64,000 nt of DNA from Bacillota bacterium. Lineage in GTDB: Bacteria > Bacillota > Clostridia > Oscillospirales > Ruminococcaceae. The stretch is from assembly GCA_023429785.1 (NCBI GenBank), contig JAEZDD010000003.1:62001-126000 (forward strand). The letters run 5' to 3'. The translations under genes were made by a program, and so were the position numbers. Of the stretch, positions 44,050-50,922 are shown piece by piece (the stretch's first letter is position 1; each line of letters opens with the position of its first letter). The notes beneath the pieces are model-generated. The model saw only the letters and a list, made by a program, of their open reading frames with translations, had not been told where the DNA came from and ran no database searches.

Positions 44050-44075
44050 TTCGTTCACCACCTTTTTAGGGATTT

Positions 44076-44105
44076 AACACCACTTAAAACCACTTTTAAC
44101 CGCTG
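44076..44105 (-). promoter_or_regulatory. predicted MraZ operator: three 10-bp direct repeats
   Basis: On the minus strand the decamers CAGCGGTTAA, AAGTGGTTTT and AAGTGGTGTT follow one another without gap. They share AG(C/T)GGT at exact 10-bp phasing, so they fall on one helix face. They lie just after the -10 of the dcw promoter. MraZ of E. coli and mollicutes binds similar 10-bp-spaced TGGG/GTG repeats in the same place. Confidence 0.8.
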
Positions 44106-44112
44106 TAATGCC

Positions 44113-44141
44113 ATTATACATCGTTTGTAAAAAAAATGCAA
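44113..44141 (-). promoter_or_regulatory. sigma-A promoter of the dcw cluster
   Basis: Minus strand: TTGCAT, 17 nt, consensus TATAAT, directly upstream of the MraZ repeats. Confidence 0.85.
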
Positions 44142-44208
44142 TAATAATGTTCATTTTTAAAAAATAGAAAGCACACAAAGATTTTGTCCAATAATTATTT
44201 AATTTGCA

Positions 44209-44250
44209 CAAAAAAAGATGATAAACTAATCAAAATTAGCCTATCATCAA
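44209..44250 (-). terminator. terminator of the vitamin B6 operon
   Basis: GATGATA / TATCATC outer stem with a nested CTAAT / ATTAG stem, followed on the minus strand by TTTTTTTGTG. Confidence 0.88.
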
Positions 44251-44348
44251 AAATTTCGAACGCTAGTTCGGGAATATTTATAGTCGAAAATTGTAAATTT
44301 TTTATGAACTAGTGACTTGTTAAAAACATATTGTCAAATTAACACTTT

Positions 44349-44858
44349 TTACAAATTTATACGTTTTGTTATTCCAGCCTTATCAAAAGCATAACCAATC
44401 ACCAAAAATACAATAAAGCTACCTCCAGCCTGAATTGCATTACCTGGAAGAGTTGCCAGCTGTGCCCCAAATCCGCCGAAAAGAATCACGGCAACGAAAT
44501 AATATCCGATGATTGTTACCGCTGAGGATGCTATTGCCGCTGATACCGTTCGTGAAGTTATTATCTTTGTGCGGTTTTTAAAGGCAAAATAAAAGCAGAA
44601 GCTGTTGAGTGATTTCACAATGAAGGTCGGTATTGCATAAATCGCATAGCCTGATAGCAGGTCTGCGAGCGAACCACCGATTGCACCGGCCAGAAATAAG
44701 TATGGAAAAGGTAAAATTGTTGCACCGAGATAGATAAAAGCATCTCCAAGATGAATATATCCATTGCCAGCAGGAATGTGAAGCACATATGTCGAAACGC
44801 ACACAAGAGCGGCGAACAGCCCCGTGAATACTATCCTCAATGTTCTTTTATTAGTCAT
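44349..44858 (-). CDS. ECF transporter S component, probably for vitamin B6
   Basis: 169-aa membrane protein with about six helices, typical of ECF substrate-binding subunits. LHIPAGNGYIHLGDAFIYLGATILP at the start and GAIGGSLADLLSGYAIYAIPTFIVKSL are characteristic S-component blocks. It overlaps the pyridoxamine kinase gene by 8 bp, so the substrate is inferred to be pyridoxine, pyridoxal or pyridoxamine (PdxU-like). The energising EcfA/EcfT genes are not in this window; S components often share a common module encoded elsewhere. Confidence 0.82.
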   Translation of the reverse strand: MTNKRTLRIVFTGLFAALVCVSTYVLHIPAGNGYIHLGDAFIYLGATILPFPYLFLAGAIGGSLADLLSGYAIYAIPTFIVKSLNSFCFYFAFKNRTKIITSRTVSAAIASSAVTIIGYYFVAVILFGGFGAQLATLPGNAIQAGGSFIVFLVIGYAFDKAGITKRINL

Positions 44859-45684
44859 AAAAATCTCCTCCTAGTTTATATAAAAATGGCTCAAAGGCAA
44901 CCCCGTCAATCACAGGTGTTTTTTGTGATATTGTTGCCTGAATTGTTTCAAAAATGAATTTTGCCGCTACTTCTGTTGCATTAGTTAAGCTTTTCCCCTT
45001 GCACATCAGCCCTGTGACAATGGATGCAAAAATATCGCCTGTTCCGGCAAATGAAGTCGTGGATTTTTCAGATGATATCTGAGTCACTGTGCTGTTTTCA
45101 TAGACTAAATTTGTGAGCGAATTGTTCCCTGATATTCCGGTGATGACAACCGATTTTGTCCCCATCTGACATAGCTTTTTAGCCACTTCTGTTGCTTTTG
45201 AAATTTCAATGCCCTCGCCCGAATAGGGGGTATCCGTTAGAAAACACGCCTCAGTAACATTAGGGGTTATTACATCAGCAATTGAAACAAGCTTTTTCAT
45301 CTCTTCACACATTTTTGCCGTATAGGTTGAATAAATCATTCCGCCGTCGCCCATCACTGTATCAACAACGCAAAACGGGCTGTTTTTAGCGGTTTTTATA
45401 AATTCCTCTGTGATTTTTATCTGGTCAAACGAACCTAAAAAGCCACTGTAAATCGCATCAAATTCAATACCCTGTTCATTCCAGTTTGAAATATAGCTTG
45501 TGAGGATTTTTGTCAAATCCTCGAAATAATAGCTTTCAAAGCCAGTATGGCATGACAAAATTGCCGTGGGGATAGGGCAACATTGAACGCCTAAAACTGA
45601 TAAAATCGGCATTGCTACCGTCAATGAGCATCTCCCGAAGCCCGACATATCGTTAATTGAAGCAACTCTTGGTATTCTGCTCAC
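44851..45684 (-). CDS. pyridoxamine/pyridoxal kinase
   Basis: 277-aa ribokinase-superfamily enzyme that phosphorylates B6 vitamers. IPRVASINDMSGFGRCSLTVAMPILS is the opening block of the PdxK/PdxY group. VVDTVMGDGGMIY, the D-V-I-T-P-N-V-T-E-A stretch and SFAGTGDIFASIVTGL (anion hole and catalytic Asp) follow. It starts with GTG after AGGGGG. With the overlapping ECF S component it forms an uptake-and-trapping pair for vitamin B6. Confidence 0.9.
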   Translation of the reverse strand: MSRIPRVASINDMSGFGRCSLTVAMPILSVLGVQCCPIPTAILSCHTGFESYYFEDLTKILTSYISNWNEQGIEFDAIYSGFLGSFDQIKITEEFIKTAKNSPFCVVDTVMGDGGMIYSTYTAKMCEEMKKLVSIADVITPNVTEACFLTDTPYSGEGIEISKATEVAKKLCQMGTKSVVITGISGNNSLTNLVYENSTVTQISSEKSTTSFAGTGDIFASIVTGLMCKGKSLTNATEVAAKFIFETIQATISQKTPVIDGVAFEPFLYKLGGDFYD

Positions 45685-45716
45685 TATTTTTCCCCCTATT
45701 TTTTGTTAACATAATT

Positions 45717-45745
45717 ATTGTAGCTACTTATAATGAAAAATGCAA
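45717..45745 (-). promoter_or_regulatory. sigma-A promoter of the vitamin B6 operon
   Basis: Minus strand: TTGCAT, 17 nt, TACAAT, about 33 bp before the GTG start. Confidence 0.7.
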
Positions 45746-45984
45746 AATCAAAATTTATTTAATTAAATTTTTTAAATTATAACTTATCACTTAATTATGA
45801 TAGCGTATTTATTTAATATTAGTTTAATATCAACTATAACTCTGGCTTATATAAACAAGAGGTTAAGTCTTTTTCGTCATTTAACATAATTCATATTATT
45901 ATTTCACTCTATATTTTATCTAAAAGGTAGATTGAATAATTTTATTCAGAAATTTCAAAATGCTGTTTTTTATTGTTTATTGTT

Positions 45985-46013
45985 TTGTAGCCTTTTATCA
46001 GCAACTGCATATT
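45985..46013 (+). promoter_or_regulatory. possible promoter of the PRK06851-like gene
   Basis: TTGTAG, 17 nt, CATATT. The -10 region also reads CATATTA, matching the sigma-G/F-type -10 pattern CATAnTA, but the -35 fits neither class well. Confidence 0.4.
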
Positions 46014-46028
46014 ATGAAATGAGTATAA

Positions 46029-46058
46029 AAACCCGTTTATGCGGGTTTAGATTTTTAG
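46029..46058 (+). other. terminator-like hairpin in the leader of the PRK06851-like gene
   Basis: AAACCCG / CGGGTTT stem with a 6-nt loop followed by AGATTTTTAG, 15 nt before the Shine-Dalgarno GGAGGGG. On the minus strand it is followed by TTTTTAT, so it may instead stop leftward transcription. Confidence 0.5.
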
Positions 46059-46073
46059 TTTGGAGGGGTAAAA

Positions 46074-47150
46074 ATGGCATCTAAAAGGTCGGAGTTTTTT
46101 CTTGGAGGAATTTCACCAAACGGATTTGTTAATCACTTTAAAAAAGAAATTGAAAAAAAAGAAAATTTTACTTACATACTAAAAGGTGGCGAAAGCATAG
46201 GTAAATCAATCATACTAAAAGATATTGCTGATGAATTCAAAAATTCTGATGATATTACTGTTTACTATTGTTGTGAAAATTCAGAAACATATGATGCAAT
46301 TAAACTTAAAAATGCCGGTGTTATTATCGTAAATGGAACCTGTCCCCACACCTTTGACCCGATATATCTGGGCGTTTCACAAAAAATAATCAACCTTGGC
46401 GATTACTTACTTTCGAGTATTCTTGAAAAAAATGCTGACGAAATAATTAAGACGTATGACGAAGTAACTCAATGGCACAGCCGATGTAGAAGCTTTGTCG
46501 GTGCCTTGTCATCACTTTATACTGATACCTATTCTATCGCCCTTGAAGCCTTGGACTTTAAAAAATTAGAAGCATTTATTGAAAGGCTCTCACATAAAAT
46601 CCTCCCTAAAGGGAAAAATGAAGAAGGAAAAACAGATTATGCACAGCTTTCCTCTTTGACCTCAAACGGGTATACCAGCTTATTATCAACTATTTCAAGC
46701 TATGAAAATGTTTATAACATAAGCGATAGCTTTTATTCAGGGAGCGATACATTCCTCCGTGAATTTGCTTCAATCGCCACCTCAAAGGGCTATGATGTCA
46801 TTATAAGCGAATGCACACTCTTTCAGTCACATACTTATGAGCATCTCATTATCCCCGAGCTTAGTATTGCATTTATTTCTTCAAATCCGATTAATGGGAT
46901 TGAACTGAGTTCGCCAAAAATAATTAATTTCCAGAGATTTTATGACAAGGATATTATTTCACAGAAAAAACAAAGACTTTTCTTTAACAAAAAGGCTTGT
47001 GATGATTTGCTGGATGAGGCAGCAAGCTCACTCAAAAACGCAAAAACAGTCAAGAAAAAACTTGAAGGCTATTATTCAAACGCAATAAATTATGACAAAA
47101 TTGATAAAATTACCGAAGATTTAATCATGGAAATTAGAGTGAAATACTAG
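46074..47150 (+). CDS. PRK06851-type P-loop protein, unknown function
   Basis: 358 aa resembling the uncharacterised Firmicutes ATPase family PRK06851. Opening GGISPNGFVNHF, then a Walker A-type ILKGGESIGKSIILKDIA (GxxxxGKS, less canonical than the usual GTGKS), VIIVNGTCPHTFDPIYLGVSQKIINLGDYL-like block, and a second half (FASIATSKGYDVIISECTLF, then PELSIAFISSNP) that resembles the repeated domain. The tail is a Lys-rich helical region. Members are frequent in spore formers; no function is established. A strong ribosome-binding site GGAGGGG precedes the ATG. Confidence 0.75.
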   Translation: MASKRSEFFLGGISPNGFVNHFKKEIEKKENFTYILKGGESIGKSIILKDIADEFKNSDDITVYYCCENSETYDAIKLKNAGVIIVNGTCPHTFDPIYLGVSQKIINLGDYLLSSILEKNADEIIKTYDEVTQWHSRCRSFVGALSSLYTDTYSIALEALDFKKLEAFIERLSHKILPKGKNEEGKTDYAQLSSLTSNGYTSLLSTISSYENVYNISDSFYSGSDTFLREFASIATSKGYDVIISECTLFQSHTYEHLIIPELSIAFISSNPINGIELSSPKIINFQRFYDKDIISQKKQRLFFNKKACDDLLDEAASSLKNAKTVKKKLEGYYSNAINYDKIDKITEDLIMEIRVKY

Positions 47151-47153
47151 GTT

Positions 47154-47185
47154 AAGGGTTGCTTATCGCAACCCTTTTGTTTTTA
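47154..47185. terminator. terminator between convergent genes
   Basis: AAGGGTTGC / GCAACCCTT stem followed by TTGTTTTT on the plus strand. It overlaps the last codons of the uracil-DNA glycosylase gene on the other strand. Confidence 0.85.
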
Positions 47186-47729
47186 TATATTCCTCAAGCT
47201 TTTTAAAATCCTCTTGTGCCGTCGGCTTTAGCTTCACATTTCTCAGTATCGCCGCTGGGTGATAAACCGGGAAGAGCATTCGTCCCTTTTGTTCTATTAA
47301 CGTCCCGTGGATTTTAGAAATCGCGGCATTCTTCCCCAGAAAATATTTGCAGGCAAAATTCCCGACCAAGATTATTATTTGAGGATTATGAGCTTCGATT
47401 TGGTCTTCAAGAAAATGCTTGCAGGCTTCCGTTTCGGCTGATTTTGGATTTCTGTTTTCGGGAGGACGACATTTCAAGGTATTGGTAATATACAAATTAT
47501 TTTCGCGGCTGATACCAATTTCTTTAAGCATTTGCATTAGAAGCCGACCGCTTCTTCCGATAAAAGGTATACCATGTTCATCCTCATCAGCCCCCGGAGC
47601 TTCACCGATGAGCATAAATGGCGCGTTTAATACGCCATCGCCAGCGATTGCATTTTTTCTTGTTTTTGAAAGCTCACAAGCTTTGCAGTTAATAATTTCA
47701 TTTTTTATAGCTGAAAATTTTGTATTCAA
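47163..47729 (-). CDS. uracil-DNA glycosylase, family 4 (iron-sulfur type)
   Basis: 188 aa. The family 4 UDG motif is GEAPGADEDEHGIPFIGRSG, and later VYHPAAILRN. The [4Fe-4S] cysteines appear as CKACELS near the N-terminus and as CRPPENRNP plus a Cys in SAETEACKHFL. It removes uracil from DNA. The frame is open back to 47894, but that extension would run through the divergent pduL gene. The TTG at 47729 with GGAGG 7 nt upstream is the proper start. Confidence 0.92.
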   Translation of the reverse strand: MNTKFSAIKNEIINCKACELSKTRKNAIAGDGVLNAPFMLIGEAPGADEDEHGIPFIGRSGRLLMQMLKEIGISRENNLYITNTLKCRPPENRNPKSAETEACKHFLEDQIEAHNPQIIILVGNFACKYFLGKNAAISKIHGTLIEQKGRMLFPVYHPAAILRNVKLKPTAQEDFKKLEEYIKTKGLR

Positions 47730-47796
47730 ACCTTGACCTCCTCGAAAAATAGTAGTACAATATTTATAATACTCATTATATATTGGAGGACGTAAA

Positions 47797-48372
47797 ATGT
47801 CAAAATTCATTATTGAAACCTCAGCCAGACATATCCATATTTCTGAAGCGGATTTAGCTATATTGTTCGGTGAGGGTTCAAAGCTAACACACAAAAAGGA
47901 TTTATCACAACCAGGTCAATTTGCCTGTGAAGAAAGAGTTACGATTGTCGGCCCTAAAAAGGAGCTTGCCGGCGTATCTATTCTAGGACCGACTCGTCCT
48001 GTTACACAAGTTGAGCTTTCTTCCACCGACGCTCGTTCAATCGGGATTAATGCTCCAATTAAGGAATCTGGCGACATTTCCGGTTCAGCCGGCTGCAAAA
48101 TCGTTGGACCTTGTGGCGAGATAGAAATCAAGGAAGGCGTAATTGTTGCAAAAAGACATATTCACCTTACTCCAGCCGATGCTGAAGAATTAAATGTAAG
48201 CGATAAGGAAGTTGTTTGGGTTAAAATCGAAACAGCTGACAGAACAACTATTTTTGGCGATGTTGTTTGTCGAGTTCATCCGAACTTTTCTCGCGCTATG
48301 CACATTGACACTGACGAAGCTAACGCCGTTAATTCAGGACGTGGGCAGATGGGCGAAATCATCAAGCTATAA
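47797..48372 (+). CDS. pduL: phosphate propanoyltransferase (PduL-type phosphotransacylase)
   Basis: 191-aa PduL, interconverting acyl-CoA and acyl phosphate. Two metal-site His blocks are present, SARHIHISEAD (about 8-18) and AKRHIHLTPADA (about 118-129), plus the family's ERVTIVGPKKELAGVSILGP. It has no N-terminal extension that would target it to a microcompartment and no pdu/eut neighbours. It probably works in the cytosol, perhaps as the phosphotransacetylase for acetate formation. Ribosome-binding site GGAGGA; own terminator. Confidence 0.94.
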   Translation: MSKFIIETSARHIHISEADLAILFGEGSKLTHKKDLSQPGQFACEERVTIVGPKKELAGVSILGPTRPVTQVELSSTDARSIGINAPIKESGDISGSAGCKIVGPCGEIEIKEGVIVAKRHIHLTPADAEELNVSDKEVVWVKIETADRTTIFGDVVCRVHPNFSRAMHIDTDEANAVNSGRGQMGEIIKL

Positions 48373-48394
48373 TTAAAAAATTATACAATACGTT

Positions 48395-48428
48395 AAGGCT
48401 GAAATGTTAAGTTTCAGCCTTATTTTTG
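48395..48428 (+). terminator. terminator of pduL
   Basis: AAGGCTGAAA / TTTCAGCCTT perfect 10-bp stem followed by ATTTTTG. Confidence 0.9.
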
Positions 48429-48500
48429 TAAAAAGCATAAAATTATCCTATTATAAAACTTGGCATTGTGGATAAAATATTTTTATCGGAGGTGATTTCA

Positions 48501-48797
48501 TTGTTAAATTCTTATGGAAACTTGCCAATCGGTATAAATACTTTCACACCAAATCCAAAACCTGATGCAAAAGAAATCACAGCACTTGTAAAACAAAGCG
48601 GAAAAGTAACAGGATATCAACTATCTAACGGACAAAAAGTTTCAAAATCTGACGCTGTAACTCTCGCAAAAGAGGGCGAAATTAAAAACGTCGGAGTTGC
48701 CACAAGGAAGGGAAATGAATACCTTCGAAGCTTGCCTGACGGCAGCGAGGGTAACAATCTCGGGAATCTTCCCTCTGTTACTTCCGAAAATTTTTAA
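48501..48797 (+). CDS. DUF3892 family protein
   Basis: About 98 aa. The middle (VTGYQLSNGQKVSKSDAVTLAKEGEIKNVGVATRKGNEYLRS) and the ending LPDGSEGNNLGNLP match the DUF3892 pattern. Function unknown. The frame is open from an ATG at 48468, but the TTG at 48501 has a strong GGAGGTGAT 4 nt upstream and is the better start. Single gene with its own terminator. Confidence 0.85.
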   Translation: MLNSYGNLPIGINTFTPNPKPDAKEITALVKQSGKVTGYQLSNGQKVSKSDAVTLAKEGEIKNVGVATRKGNEYLRSLPDGSEGNNLGNLPSVTSENF

Positions 48798-48799
48798 AA

Positions 48800-48823
48800 T
48801 AGAGGCTTTATGCCTCTATTTTT
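48800..48823 (+). terminator. terminator of the DUF3892 gene
   Basis: TAGAGGC / GCCTCTA stem with a TTTAT loop followed by TTTTT. It lies only a few bases before the tRNA promoter. Confidence 0.88.
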
Positions 48824-48827
48824 ATGC

Positions 48828-48856
48828 TTGAAAATCTTTTTTAAATATGTTATAAT
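48828..48856 (+). promoter_or_regulatory. promoter of tRNA-Ser
   Basis: TTGAAA, 17 nt, consensus TATAAT; the tRNA begins 15 nt after the -10. Confidence 0.85.
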
Positions 48857-48870
48857 ATTATTTATTATTT

Positions 48871-48961
48871 GGAGATGTACCCAAGTGGTTGAAGGGTCTG
48901 GTCTCGAACACCAGTAGGTCGGGCAACCGGCGCAAGAGTTCAAATCTCTTCATCTCCGCCA
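48871..48961 (+). tRNA. tRNA-Ser(CGA)
   Basis: Acceptor stem GGAGATG / CATCTCC, discriminator G and an encoded CCA. Anticodon stem CTGGT / ACCAG with loop CTCGAAC gives anticodon CGA, reading UCG. A long variable arm (about 17 nt) marks it as a class II serine tRNA. T arm AAGAG-TTCAAAT-CTCTT. Confidence 0.97.
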
Positions 48962-48964
48962 TTA

Positions 48965-49008
48965 AAGCTGTCACTTTTATTTATATTGTGGCAGCTTATT
49001 AAATTTTT
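48965..49008 (+). terminator. terminator of tRNA-Ser
   Basis: AAGCTGTCAC / GTGGCAGCTT stem (one G-U) with a 13-nt loop, then ATTAAATTTTT. Confidence 0.75.
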
Positions 49009-49015
49009 AACAAGC

Positions 49016-49058
49016 ATTTAAAACCCCTATGATTATTTTTATTATAATCATAGGGGTT
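49016..49058 (-). terminator. terminator of the 49.1 kb lipoprotein gene
   Basis: AACCCCTATGATTAT with its complement, a 15-bp near-perfect stem, followed on the minus strand by TTTTAAAT. Confidence 0.8.
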
Positions 49059-49094
49059 AAATTCATGTACACTTATTTATTGATAAATATCAGG

Positions 49095-49817
49095 CTAATT
49101 CGCTGAAGCTAACTCACTGGCCAAAGCATCAACATCGGTTATATTATATTCACTTAGGTTTATGATATTATCTTTTGTTACATTCCCCATTTCCAATTTA
49201 GTTACTTCCATTTCTTGCTTAGCCTTATCGTCACCAAATTGATATTTTAAACAAATCTGTGTTTCATCATCAATCCAATATTGATAGCTATATGCTCCTG
49301 TGCCGAATTTATAAAGCTTGCAGCTTCTCCCTAAAATTTTATCAGGTGTCCCCTTGTCAAAAGAGCTAGATGAACTCTCCCAATTTGTCAAATATGTAGT
49401 GAAAACATCTTGTTCTTGTTTATCAGTATCGTCCATTTTTGTCTTCATACCGGTTTTTTCTTTTGTATCAAGTAAATACTTGACCTTGCTCTTATAGTCA
49501 GAGTAAACAACAGTAGTGTTTAAAATATATACAGAATATCCATCACATTCTTTTTCAGAGATTGTTGTCTTTTTTTCATCTGCTCCATCCACCGTAGTGT
49601 AGGCAATGTCGATTACAAAATTTGAGATGCTCTTTTTAATTTCATCTGCACTTTTAAATGTGCCGTCAGAAGATTTTTCACTTGAGCTTTCATTTGAGCT
49701 TAATAAATTTGAGGAATTAGAACTGCTTTCGTTTTTGCTTGAATCCTTCTTCTGACATCCACATGTGAATAATACTAATATTGTGATTGTCAAAAATAAA
49801 GATATCGCCTTTTTCAT
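49095..49817 (-). CDS. lipoprotein of unknown function
   Basis: 240 aa. Signal peptide with lipobox TCGC (acylated Cys near residue 21), then a Ser/Asn/Lys-rich low-complexity linker (about 25-52) and a soluble domain of about 185 residues. The domain is rich in beta strands and has the pattern of outer-surface LolA/DUF4412-like proteins (KLYKFGTGAYSYQYWIDDETQICLK), but I do not recognise a specific family. Monocistronic, ribosome-binding site GAAAGGGTG. Confidence 0.75.
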   Translation of the reverse strand: MKKAISLFLTITILVLFTCGCQKKDSSKNESSSNSSNLLSSNESSSEKSSDGTFKSADEIKKSISNFVIDIAYTTVDGADEKKTTISEKECDGYSVYILNTTVVYSDYKSKVKYLLDTKEKTGMKTKMDDTDKQEQDVFTTYLTNWESSSSSFDKGTPDKILGRSCKLYKFGTGAYSYQYWIDDETQICLKYQFGDDKAKQEMEVTKLEMGNVTKDNIINLSEYNITDVDALASELASAN

Positions 49818-49902
49818 GTCAACACCCTTTCAATATTTTAGTTGTTCACTGCTCCCCCTTAGCCACTCGTTTCCCAATAACTAAAAGGATATATAATAAA
49901 AT

Positions 49903-49938
49903 AAATCCTATTATAAAACTTAAATTATAATAGGATTT
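49903..49938 (-). terminator. terminator-like inverted repeat after the MFS-glycerophosphodiesterase operon
   Basis: AAATCCTATTATAA with its perfect complement (14 bp) around an 8-nt loop. A T-rich but interrupted tail (TTTATTTTATT) follows on the minus strand. Confidence 0.6.
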
Positions 49939-50067
49939 TAAATTGGTAATATTATTTTACAATATAAAATTGTAAAAGTCAAGAAAATTTTCCCGGTTTT
50001 TATATATATTACAAAAATTTTACATAAGACAAATCTGTAACCAAGCTAAAGCAATAAGCAGCTGCAC

Positions 50068-50922
50068 TTACTTTTGTGTGATAATTGTGTATAAAAGAGA
50101 ATTATCCACGCCTTTTTCAAAAATAATAGTGTCGAAATGCTTTTGGGCAGTTTCAATTTCTTTTTCGCCTCTAGCAGTCCAGCCAATACACAGCGGATTA
50201 AATATCCATTTGCATAGTCTATAGCCCCATGAATTGATATCAGAAAAACAAAAAGCAATAAAATCAGGGCGTGAAATAGCGTTGACAAGAAGATTCACGA
50301 GCATAACACGCTGATAAAAAGGAATTTGAGAGTCTTTTTTATTTTTGTTCGCCAGCTGACCACGAATGATATCAGGACGATTCTTTTTAAACCACTTAAG
50401 AATGAATGGGCTAAACGATTCGACACAAAAGTCCCCGTGGTAGCTCTCAAGCAGTTTTGCGGTTTGTTCACAAAGAAAATCGTTTGAAAAACCATTATGG
50501 AATTTTATTTCACATATCACCGACATGCCGTCCAGCACATCAAGCACCTGAGAAAAAAGCGGGATTTTTTCATCTGTTTCTAAAAGATTAAAACCTTGAA
50601 GCTCATTAAAAGTCAGGTCGCATACATTTAAACTGACGTTGCACATTCGTTTTAAGCTGGCGTCATGAAATACGACAACCTGATTATCTTTTGTCAGCTG
50701 AACATCAAGCTCAACACCATGCCCGGCTTTTTTAGCTTCAGAAAATGCGGCAAGACTATTCTCCGGGACAAAATTATCATGAAGTCCTCTATGCGCAAAC
50801 ATTTCCCCTTCAAAGCGTTTCAAGTCACGTTTTTTGTTGGGCTTAATTAAAAATATAACCAGTGACAACCCTAAAAGAAATACTCCAATTATAACTATTA
50901 TAATAATTAAAAATAGTTTCAT
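50068..50922 (-). CDS. glycerophosphodiester phosphodiesterase, membrane-anchored
   Basis: 284-aa GDPD-family protein. N-terminal membrane helix (about 2-26), then the TIM-barrel signature: AHRGLHDNFVPENSLAAF, VELDVQLTKDNQVVVFHDASL (Glu-x-Asp metal ligands and the catalytic His-Asp) and CEIKFH. It splits glycerophosphodiesters to glycerol-3-phosphate and an alcohol. Its start codon abuts the MFS stop codon (TAAATG), so translation is probably coupled. Confidence 0.9.
   Translation of the reverse strand: MKLFLIIIIVIIGVFLLGLSLVIFLIKPNKKRDLKRFEGEMFAHRGLHDNFVPENSLAAFSEAKKAGHGVELDVQLTKDNQVVVFHDASLKRMCNVSLNVCDLTFNELQGFNLLETDEKIPLFSQVLDVLDGMSVICEIKFHNGFSNDFLCEQTAKLLESYHGDFCVESFSPFILKWFKKNRPDIIRGQLANKNKKDSQIPFYQRVMLVNLLVNAISRPDFIAFCFSDINSWGYRLCKWIFNPLCIGWTARGEKEIETAQKHFDTIIFEKGVDNSLLYTIITQK

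Larger units (their letters stand above)
45685..46073. other. divergent intergenic region, pdxK-like / PRK06851-like gene
   Basis: 389 bp, very A+T-rich, with a minus promoter near 45717-45745, a possible plus promoter near 45985-46013 and a hairpin at 46029-46048. Between about 45750 and 45980 I see no further conserved element or supported ORF. Confidence 0.6.

Noticed and set aside
45797..45889. 30-codon plus-strand ORF with hydrophobic start in the pdxK/PRK06851 gap
   Set aside because: No ribosome-binding site, promoter or terminator is arranged around it, and A+T-rich DNA gives hydrophobic ORFs easily.
47730..47894. 55-codon extension of the uracil-DNA glycosylase
   Set aside because: It would lie over the divergent pduL start and includes its promoter; TTG at 47729 with GGAGG is a clear start.
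48445..49921. 17-bp exact repeat ATCCTATTATAAAACTT at 48445-48461 and 49905-49921
   Set aside because: Low-complexity A+T sequence; matches of this length are expected by chance in 64 kb, and the flanks do not match.
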